Part shown: positions 55,369 to 64,000 of the stretch, piece after piece | Numbering within the stretch: position 1 is the first letter of the stretch | Layout of the letters: each line of letters opens with the position of its first letter | NCBI GenBank assembly: GCA_964030785.1 | Contig: OZ034975.1 | Coordinates: 38,534,069-38,598,068, forward strand | Direction of reading: 5' to 3' | DNA: 64,000 nt | Source of the DNA: Siderastrea siderea | Lineage: Eukaryota; Cnidaria; Anthozoa; Scleractinia; Rhizangiidae | Program-made: the position numbers and the translations under genes | Notes under the pieces: model-generated | What the model was told of the DNA's origin: nothing | Databases searched by the model: none | Seen by the model: the letters and a program-made list of their open reading frames with translations, nothing else

Positions 55369-57810
55369 CATGAAATTCGGCTTGTGGTGAGGTTTCTGTA
55401 AATAAACGACCACGTAAGCTAAGGTCGTGTAACGATTCCCTGTTTAAAAATAAAAATTATGAAATCGATACCCCGTGAAAGACAAAACCCTCTGTAAACC
55501 ATACCCTATCGGGCGGCATGTCCCCGTTAAAGCCATTCAAGGGCATTCTCCTCCCCCCCCCCCCCCCCCCGCCCAGCCTTGGCCTAGAGTTTCAACATAT
55601 AACTTAATTTACCCAAATGTCTTTGCATCCCATCATTTCTATTAATTCTCCTATCTTTTAGCTTCATATGCAAATTATTCAAGCACACAAATTTTACATT
55701 CTGTTAAGAGCGTTTATCGCATGTTGATGGAATTGTTTGACCAATAGCTTCACGTCTGCTTTTAGTTTTTTTTGTTCATTCAGTATCCAGTTGGATGGAT
55801 TGTAACAATTAACTGTTATTTGTTATGTAACAATTAACTTTTTAACATTAAAATTTCAGGCTTCTAGTTTATAACACTTAAAAGTAAAACTATCGCGCCC
55901 ACAACACTTAACAGTAAAGCCCATCCCAACATTGCAGATAATTTTGGGTCATTTTGGATGCTTAATTAAAGTTATGTTTACTTAGTGATCGTGGGTCCTT
56001 TTGGGAGGTTCTTTGATTTAGTGATTGAGTTACAAAACGGCGGCTATGAAGTTTCTAACTGGGCCTATACAGACTTCTATTTAAAAAATTCTAAACATGA
56101 AAAACCAAGGTTTTCCTTTAACCGTTACGGCTTTAATTTTCTGTTTTTCTTTTAGTATGGTATACGACAGTCACGTTTCATTGCTTGACCTCAGGGGCCG
56201 TGTCATGTGTTTACAACACAAATTAAAACTTGCATACTTCAGTGTTAATTCCTGTAGTGATCGCTACGGTGACTTTTATCATGAGGAAACGTGTCGTCTC
56301 TGCGGCCCGGACTTTTATTTTGTTTTAATATTTCTTCCAAGGGCAGGTAAGAATATACGAAAAACAATTACCTTTATAGGTGAAGTCGATTTTAAGAAAA
56401 CCATTTGGCACGGACAACGATATTTCATTTCGTTTCTTTCATGACAATATCGATTTTTCAGTTCTATGATTCACGAGCATGGCTTGTTTTTTCCAGTAAC
56501 TAAGTACTTCTTAAGTTTAAGTAATTATTGATTCAGTTATCCGGATTTCTTTTCTTTTTACTTGAGACGAAAGCATAATCAACAGCATAAGAGTCGTCCT
56601 GATAAACACTGACTTTAAGAAACCCCAAGTGTAAGCACAGGCCGGGTAAAAGCATATAGATCATTATGCTTGCAGTGTTTTCCGTTGTTACGTTTCGATG
56701 AGTCGTATTATAGAGTTCTATCAACTACCTTAGCTTGGGTTTGTGCCTGTGCTTGCGTCGCAAGTTAAACCCGGTTGGCTTTACCCGGAAAGGCATCGAT
56801 CGACGTTCTGCTGGTATTCTATCAGGGTCATTTAACGTATTAATACTCCAAAAGCATCGATGCAGCTCGCTTAACCGCCAGTGATATCTTAATACTGAGG
56901 GCTACGCCTTTAACTGTTTAAAAAGTGGCTTGTCGTAACGATACAACATACGTATACGATAAGATCGATAAGGGATCCATGAATGAGAAGTGGCTTTTCT
57001 GTTGTGGTAGTGTGGAACTTTCATTCGACAGATTTGCTATAACTACTCGATTTCTCTGTCAGCCTGCAGATGAATATGCCTTTATGAATATTTATTATCA
57101 AAGGTAATGTAGCAATGACCTGCATCTTGGACCGGTATATTCAATTCAAGACAATGCATCTACATTTAATCGAAGATAACGAAACGACGGCACACGAAAT
57201 CCTGTTAGCACGCTAGTTATTAAGGAAGGGACAGCAGCAAAAGGCTAATTAACCAATCAGGCAGCCATGATCATCAAAATAGAATTGACTAGCTTCACGC
57301 ACAGTTTGTTTACAAAGAGCTTTTCAATAATGAGCTGGGAAAAGCAAATTTTATATACCGCCAGTGATAGCGGACCTTCTCAGTACATCTGTTAGCACTG
57401 CGAGAAAAAAATGGCTCCACCATGATCGATAAAATCGCGGTAAGAGAACAAATGCATGCATGCATGCATAAAATATTGAACAAGGAAGTGAATGCTTGAC
57501 CGAATGAACGAACGGACAGGCGAACGAACAAACGAACGAACGAACGAAAGAACAGACGGACGGACGGAAGGACGGATGGACGGACGGACGGATGGATGGA
57601 TGGATGGATGGATGGATGGATGGATGGATAAATGAATGAATGAATGAATGAATGAATGAATGAATGAATGAATGAATGAATGAATGAATGAATGAATGAA
57701 TGAATGAATGAATGAATGAATGAATGAATGAGACATAGCAAATAGTTTGAAGCTAGGAGTAAAAGTTGAGTATGATCGTTCCGGCCGCTGAGTGTAATCC
57801 TGAAACAATC
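55369..57810 (+). repeat. segmental duplication, copy B
   Basis: Collinear with 31485-33980, including the signal exon and the microsatellite. It diverges after TATGATCGTTCCGG, where copy A continues into the Penelope-like remnant. Confidence 0.9.
57510..57735. repeat. tetranucleotide microsatellite (GAAC/GGAC/GGAT/GAAT)n
   Basis: Four successive tetranucleotide blocks changing one base at a time (GAAC, GGAC, GGAT, GAAT). The final GAAT block is about 100 bp and uninterrupted. Confidence 0.95.
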
Positions 57811-60203
57811 TTTATTTGCTTCATGCTCCTTGTCTGATACCTCATGATTGTTGGCAAGGTGTTGCTCTGGGAGAGATCTGTTTGCCAGGACACTAATAAT
57901 GAAACATCTCTACTGCAAACTATATAGAAACTGGCTAACCTTAGGTGTGTCAGAGAATTATTCCCACAGCGCTGTGTATCACATAAATGGCACCGGACGA
58001 GGTGTACACATTGACAAAATGACTTGACAAAATTTATTGAAATTGACTTGAACAAAGATTCTGGCAATATGTAAACAGGAGCCAGATGCTGAGCTAATGG
58101 GAAGGATCCCAAGGTGTACCAGTACAACCAGTGCACTTCTTCGGCACGCAGCCAGACAAAGCTCAACGGCATAAACGTATGATTGGCTCAAACACATCCG
58201 AATGGCCACATCTATCAGACAAGGCATAAATGTTGCTGGTCAACAGCAAAATTCAGCAGTGACAAACAATATTCTTGTCAGCCTTTTATAAATGTATAAA
58301 ATTAATGTATGTATAACTGAAGCAACAACAACCATAATAATAAGCTTTGCACTAGGAGATTAACGGATAACATGTCTACCACAGTGTTGACGGTGTGACT
58401 GGTTAATTGCGTGCAATACAGAACCTCGAAAGCTTTTGTACGAGGCTTTGTGCTATGCGAATTCCTCCAAAACGACCGATACGTAGGTATACAGGAAATT
58501 CGCAACCTCGCCAAAATCGACAAGAAGGAGACCTAGAGTGCGATGGTTACGGGGAATACTTAACTTCACAGACCACCATAACACAGATAAGAGACACTTT
58601 GAAGGTAGCGCGAATAATAACCACTTAATGACTGGTCCCGAGGGAAACAGTTTTAGGGCAACAAGGGCATTTGCTAGATCAAACGTGGAAAACAAACCAT
58701 CAGTTTGTTAGCACATGCAGTGCAGAAATGACTGTGTAAAACAATGTCAAAAACATTGGTAAAATTTGCAAAAATTGCCTCAAACATCTAGAAAATGTAA
58801 CGCTTAATAACAGTAGTGTTTAATAATATTTGAAATTTACAGTGACCTCACCTATGTTTTTTCCTTGCATTGATGTAAAATTTTACGAGGAGTTCATTCA
58901 GCTCGTCGAAATCTTGTGCCTTTGCCGCGAATGTTTTTTTCCCATAGAGGGCTCTTAATGCAGACAAGGCTGCGAATTTTTGAAGTCTTTAACTTCAAGG
59001 AGAGGAAAAATTTGTTCTCGTGTGCAATCCGCACAGCGCAGAACAGACTCCGTAAACGCGTAATAGAGAAAAATGAAAGAAAAACAATACTTTGGAAAGC
59101 GCCTCGAGTCTTATACGACAACATCATGCCACCCTCCATCATCCTCTGTTCACGTGCAAAAGCGGTCACCCTTTGACGTCATGATTTTCGCAGTAGACTT
59201 TTGTGGCGGCCATGTTGAGTCCCCGGAAAATAAAAAAAGCTTTGTTTTTGCATGTCTAAACTTGTTCTCAAGTTTTTCACTGCGAGGCTAGACGTGCAAA
59301 ATCTGTTGCTTTTAAGTTAAATAGCAGCTGCGGGCTTTTGGCGGGAAACATTTGTATTGTTAGATGTCATGTGACCATGAACTAGCCAATGAACACAAGC
59401 GTTCCAGCGGGAAAAACTCCAGCTATATAACAATCATACCTAAAGCAGTGACTGAACAGTAAGCGATCGAACAATCGAGTACTTATCTTCTTCAAGTTGT
59501 GAGAATCCCGTGATTGGAGCGGTGAAAGGGGGGGGGGGGGTGGTCAAAGAAAGCGGCCCACTTGCTTGTCTAGTGTTTCAAAGGAAAGATTCACAAGTCG
59601 ATTTGTGCTCGCAAAATTTGACACGCTTGAAGCGATCGCTGTCTCCACGAACGCAAACATTCTTGCTTTCGGCCTTTTTTTTTCTGGTAACATCTAATTA
59701 ACCCGCGCTTCCGTTCTTCATAATCTGCTTCGCTTAATCAGCACTTTTTACTCAACTGTGTCGTCGAAAGTCAGGTGTTCTCTCCAACACTCGGTGGCCA
59801 ATTTTGCCTTTCAGATCTCTGGAATTCAGCGTTCTGTCGATCCCCTTAACCTAAAGTCTAATCCACACAAGAGGCAGTTGCCATCTTTTACTGTAACTGC
59901 TGGCTTTACTGGTGTCTGCGGAGAAGTATGTACGGTACTAAATTTGCGATGTTGAGGAATTCGTGTCATTTGCCGATACGGCTCAATTCAAATTTCTCAT
60001 GACTTCTATGGAACAGGGAGCGAAAAATGACTCTTCCCCTTTATTTAAAAAAAATTTGGACCCTGTTTGTCCAATGTAAAAAATTTCAAGCACCCCCTCC
60101 ACAGTCCTCTGGAATTTTAGGCATCCCACTTGAATATCCAATTTTTTTTCTCGCCAGTACCAGATTTCATAACAAAAACCGTTTCTTCACCTTTTTTTGC
60201 ATG
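57811..60203. other. unassigned sequence in the gene B intron
   Basis: No gene supported. Short ORFs at 58407-58628 (IPPKRPIRRYTGNSQPR) and 58916-59176 are not recognised and lie on both strands. Confidence 0.35.
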
Positions 60204-60395
60204 TCAGTAGAACAACCAGTCACTCTCAGTTCTTCTTTTGTTACCAGTACTTCTCCCGGATCTAGCATATGAAACTTGTTCTGCTTTTGATTCTTCTGAT
60301 TCTTCTTCGTCTCCAATTTCATTTAAAACAATATCCTCACCATCTTTACTTTCCTTTCGGTCATCTTCGTCACTCGGGTCCGCTGAGTCCTCCTA
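60204..60395 (-). pseudogene. acidic coding fragment, unassigned
   Basis: An open minus frame of 64 codons: DPSDEDDRKESKDGEDIVLN, EIGDEEESEESKAEQVSYAR, SGRSTGNKRRTESDW and a stop. The composition is protein-like. It may be the C-terminal end of a mobile-element protein, but I cannot name the family. Confidence 0.3.
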
Positions 60396-60700
60396 TTGTT
60401 GCTCGTCCACTCCACATCCACTGTAGTAATGGTGTGTTATAGACTGAATTTTGTCTTTCTTTGAAGTATTTACATTGCAAGTGATGATAGTCCGTATATG
60501 TGTCTAGTTCTTTCACAGTCAGTTTCAGCAAACTTCCTGACCGGATAAAGTGAGCCCAATCGTAGTCCTAGTACACTTTTGCATCCCTCTCTTCCTTGTT
60601 CTGATTCCGTTTCCTACTTCTCATCTCAATTAACACTTACAGCTGTTCACAGTGCTTTACAGAGTCTTCCAGTAAATTCAAAGCCACACATAACTCCTTA

Positions 60701-60963
60701 CTAAGTTCTGCTAGTTTGGCTTTGTTGGAACTGTGCTCTAGAGTTCCCCCTTGGAAAAAAGTTTTTTGACATGTGCTCTAGACAAGAAGTCAACACGAAG
60801 TCATCAATCTCCCCAGGAGAGCCATCTTCATTTGTCTTTGCAGGCCTGAAGACGTCCAGGTAATGTCCTTCCCTAAACTCATCTGAAAAAGGACAAGGTA
60901 TACGTTCCATCACAGGTCCTTGCCACTCTCTGCTTCGGCAGTAATCACATTTGCCTTCTTGTT
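60701..60963 (-). pseudogene. coding fragment with CDYC motif, unassigned
   Basis: The minus frame opens after a stop near 60966 as QEGKCDYCRSREWQGP, then MERIPCPFSDEFREGHYLDV, GEIDDFVLTSCLEHMSK and a stop. The CxxC and regular composition suggest a real coding origin, probably transposon-derived. Same strand as the fragments at 60204-60395 and 62112-62278. Confidence 0.35.
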
Positions 60964-61179
60964 ACGCGGGATGACGTAGTCAGCCAGCGTCTAGGTTGCG
61001 GTCGATGGAATTTTTTCATCGGTGTCATAAATGGGCATGTTTTTTTAACTTTCCCGTTTCCCGTGCCCTTGGCACGAGGCTCAAGGGACGTCCCGGAAAA
61101 AATTGTGCCTTTTTATTGGCTGTAACACTTCGAATCAAGTGCAAGTCAGGTTGGGTTGAACACAAACAGCACGTAGGAG

Positions 61180-61380
61180 GCAAAGTACAAACTCAAATCG
61201 ATAGAAGAAACGAGAAGAGGACGTACTGTAAATATAATCGCAAGAAGTGGCGCAAGAAGTTTTTGCGCCACAAGAACACGCAAGCAGGCGCAAGAAGGGA
61301 ATATGCTATGTTTTTGCGGTTTACCCGCAAGAACATTCGAAACGCAAAAAGTTGAAAATCTGGCCGCAAGAAGTTACGAA
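61180..61380. repeat. CGCAAGAA-word cluster
   Basis: CGCAAGAA occurs repeatedly (near 61241, 61252, 61289, 61329 and 61364), once with an inverted TTTTTGCGCC nearby. Irregular spacing. Confidence 0.5.
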
Positions 61381-63211
61381 TGTTACGTACGTGATCTCAC
61401 GTGGCAAAACGTAAACAATCGTTTCAGCCGTGTCTGATACGGTGATACGGGCTCAACTTAGAACCGACTCGATTCAGTTTTTTATGCCATCCAAGAAAGA
61501 GAAACAGAAAGTCCAAAAGCTATAATTATGGCAAACTACGTGAACTCTTCTTCAAAACAAGACATTCACGTGCACGAGGTGTCGAGGTCACGGCAGATCT
61601 CGTGGGTGAACTCGCCAAGAATCTCTGCATCTTAGAATAAATTTTACCACTTTAATTTACTAGCAAAACAGGAATGCTCGAAGAAATAGCATAGAAATAT
61701 AATTTCAACAACACATTCGCCTTTCAACACAGCTGCAAAAGCAATTTGCTGTCTTGAGACTCTTTGAGAAGTGCTCATTGCGTTACAGAAAATCATTCAT
61801 GCAAATCTTACAGATTTGCATACGGCATATTTGTGTTTACTCAGGTTACAATTGACGTCTCAAATTTCCTTTAGATCGCAGAGTTTCCTTCAGACTGACC
61901 TTTTTTGGTTTACTTCGAAGAATTAATGTGATATCGACTAAATCGTAATAAATGGAACTATTTTTACAAACATTACGTTGTTTTTACAATAAAGACTTCA
62001 GAATTATTCCTTCTATTCCTTCTCACCCGAGTCACCATGCTTCATTTCTCACACCTGTGAGCGGCAACTAAATAGTCCTTACATACACTAGTACATCCTG
62101 TGTAAACGCCTTCAGGCGTCTTCTTGTTTGGTACTTGAGTCTATAAGGTACTCCATGTATAGCTCTCCTGATTGCTGGTACTCTTTAACATAAATTTCGT
62201 CGAAAAAGAAAATACAGTCCTCCCGTGGAGTCAGCTGAGCCTCACTAAACTCTCCCAGAACGGGTAGTTTTGTGTTGCTTTTCTTCTTTTTTCAAGTACC
62301 CCATCTTGGCACGAGTTTCATTTTTCAGGACCACCCACAATTTACCCCTACAAAGGTGAACAGGCTTGGTAGAACTGAAGAATTTACAGGCGGCGGATAG
62401 TTTCGGTACCCCCATTCCCTCCTCTTTTCCTAAGGAAAGAAGGTTTCTAAAAACTTCAATAGTTCGTGGTTACGGACAATGTGCACTTCCGGTATGTAAC
62501 GAGTGAAATGTATGTAAAGATATTATATTATTCAGATTGGTTAACTTTGCCCTTCGCTGACCTGCTTTCCACAATTAGCAATTCCCGTTTGTAATGAATG
62601 TCATCATCTTGCAACTAACTTAATATAATCCGAACCAAGTGCATGCAACCCCTTCTATCAATCTAATTGCCTGACCTCCATAGCCGAGATGCAAACATCA
62701 CCCATTTTCTTTTGTCAGTTTGTCCGGTATTTGATAGATTGGATTTCCAACCTGATAAAATCTATGTGTTTACGTCATTATAACATCAAACCCATTGTTC
62801 AAAAGGCCGCGCGAACTCAAGAAGACTAAGTAACTGACGGACACGACGACGACGAAACGGAAAAAAGGGCATTTTACGAGTCGACGTGACGTGCATTACC
62901 GCACGTGTGCCGCCTAATGACGGCGAGTAATCTGAAGCCGTAACAATTTCAAATAGCAATTACACTTCTGTACTTTTCGAACAAAAAATCAATGACAAAA
63001 GAAACAAAAATGCAATCGAATTGTTCACTTACATCTGTCCAAGCTTTTTCCTCTTTAGACGTAAAACATAAACACCAAAACAGAAATTCGTGAAAAACCA
63101 TGGCACTTTCAAAGCCTTATCTGAAACATTGTCCTTTGTCTGAAAAACGGAAACCTAAAACCTAGGTCATTTAGTTTCACACGCGGTCTTGCGCAATTGC
63201 GCATTATGTCT
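61381..63211. other. unassigned sequence upstream of the gene B Ig exon
   Basis: Apart from the fragment at 62112-62278 nothing is recognised. It ends where the duplicated Ig block begins (63212, matching 34559). Confidence 0.4.
62112..62278 (-). pseudogene. coding fragment, possibly transposase-derived
   Basis: Minus frame: NTKLPVLGEFSEAQLTPRED, CIFFFDEIYVKEYQQSGELY, MEYLIDSSTKQEDA and a stop. The CIFFFDEIYVKE part is loosely like the catalytic-core entry of P-element-type transposases (a hydrophobic run then DE), but it is too short to be sure. Confidence 0.3.
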
Positions 63212-63800
63212 CTCAATCCATACCAATTTTGACTCGTTACTGTGGTACGTGTCAGTTACCGAAGAATATGTTTCCTAGTTGTCATAATGAGGAGCTAACT
63301 CGAGCTGGTTTGATTTATAGAAATGCAGAGCCCCACAATTACAATAGCACCTAACGCAACAGTGCTTGTCGTGGAAGGAGAAAGAGTCACTCTGGAATGG
63401 ACGTACGACCTTCACGGAATTGCATTTCGCAAGGTGGTATTTACAACGCAAGGCCTTTTATTCATCCTAGAGAAATCAAACTCAGATCCTGTACCACTGA
63501 TAAATGGAGACTACGGGGATCGAATAACAGCAAATGTAACAGAAACATATTCATCGATCACGTTCCTTTCTGTGAGTAAAGCAACAGACAGCAAAATCTA
63601 TGACTTCAGTGTTCAAAACCTTAACGGCGCCTTTGACCTGAGGCAAGTGGAAATGATAGTGCAGAGTAAGTAGGATTTTTCGCCATTTTCCCTCTATTTA
63701 ACCCCTTTGTTCGGAATTATTAAACCCCCTTCCCATCTCCAGTTTTTTCTATTTTCCAAATATATAGACAATCCTACGTACACTTACGAAGAAAGGACTG
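63212..63800 (+). repeat. duplicated Ig-exon block, copy B
   Basis: Collinear with 34559-35140: 109 bp of upstream intron, the 345-bp exon and about 130 bp downstream. Both edges are sharp. Confidence 0.9.
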
Positions 63801-64000
63801 ACAACAAGAAAAATGGCAAATTTGACACAATATCGCTATCGATTTTGACGAAAGGGAAATAAGTAAGGGAATTTCGATTTCGCGACATTTCGCCGTAAAG
63901 GTTTAGATTGTGGCAGCGAACGAAAGACGGGGGGGGGGGGGTTCAGGAAAGTAGCGAATTTGACGAAAACGGCGATTCGACGACATTTCCCCGCAAAGAC

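Larger units (their letters stand above)
56281..63665 (+). pseudogene. Ig-like gene B (duplicate of gene A), signal exon frameshifted
   Basis: The exon matching gene A's signal peptide is 56281-56346, but it is 66 nt instead of 67: one base is lost (TTGTCTTT becomes TTGTTTT), so the frame from the homologous ATG meets TAA after 15 codons. The Ig-like exon at 63321-63665 is intact, 345 nt, with the same borders and phase. It differs from gene A by about 15 substitutions, by eye ten replacing and five silent, with a cluster SVNNRTD to SVSKATD. The donor and acceptor are kept. Because of the deletion, another frame starting at an ATG at 56097 (MKNQGFPLTVTALIFCFSFS) reads through to the same exon end in the correct phase and could supply an alternative signal peptide, though it crosses a possible acceptor. 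The intron is about 7 kb. Pseudogene or re-wired start: undecided. Confidence 0.6.

Noticed and set aside
57310..57808. Minus-strand ORFs of 138-143 codons ([14 protein letters not shown])
   Set aside because: Same cause: microsatellite in two frames, not a protein.

Overview
This is eukaryotic, AT-rich, intron-containing nuclear DNA with very little host coding sequence and a dense load of transposable elements. Penelope-like retroelements with GIY-YIG ends, an L1/Tx1-like LINE, a Kolobok transposon, a P2X7-type zinc domain protein and a cysteine-less Ig cassette together suggest an invertebrate, most likely a cnidarian such as a stony coral. The taxon is inference; no rRNA or other marker gene is present. 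I found no tRNA, rRNA, CRISPR array or bacterial-style operon.

Layout. 1-2824: an L1/Tx1-like LINE (minus) split by a 1,355-bp DNA transposon with a 9-bp target duplication. 3244-4463: a second element with about 145-bp inverted ends and a 9-bp target duplication. 6590-8040 (minus) and 10560-11970 (plus): two decayed Penelope-like elements, each with a hammerhead-like motif at its 3' side. 12344-21764: an essentially complete 9.4-kb Kolobok-type transposon flanked by TTAA. It carries two convergent spliced genes, an intact 299-residue Cys-rich plus P2X7-C-domain protein (plus) and a transposase of ten or more exons (minus). A 937-bp element with a 9-bp target duplication has landed just upstream of the transposase start. 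21769-26143: a 4.4-kb foldback element with about 1.03-kb arms enclosing an orphan SAP-like coding segment. 26969-27173: a 205-bp Harbinger-like MITE.

27250-31641: a repeat array whose units carry two hairpin families, including a near-identical 1.67-kb tandem duplication; another copy lies at 47800-49232. 31485-35140: a signal-peptide exon and an Ig-like exon that splice in frame (gene A). The same segments recur at 55369-57810 and 63212-63800 (gene B), where the signal exon has a 1-nt deletion. 37995-41560: a 3.57-kb transposon with 31-bp inverted ends and a 5-bp target duplication that I cannot place in a superfamily; it holds two unrecognised coding regions. 43949-47483: a second foldback element. 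50445-54610: two clusters of short self-complementary CATGAAA words and a short tandem array. 57811-63211: mostly unassigned, with a few decayed coding fragments on the minus strand.

The only candidate host genes are the paired Ig-like genes A and B; their downstream exons are not visible. The most interesting units are the Kolobok element carrying a P2X7-type domain, the cysteine-less Ig duplicates, and the unclassified 5-bp-TSD transposon.
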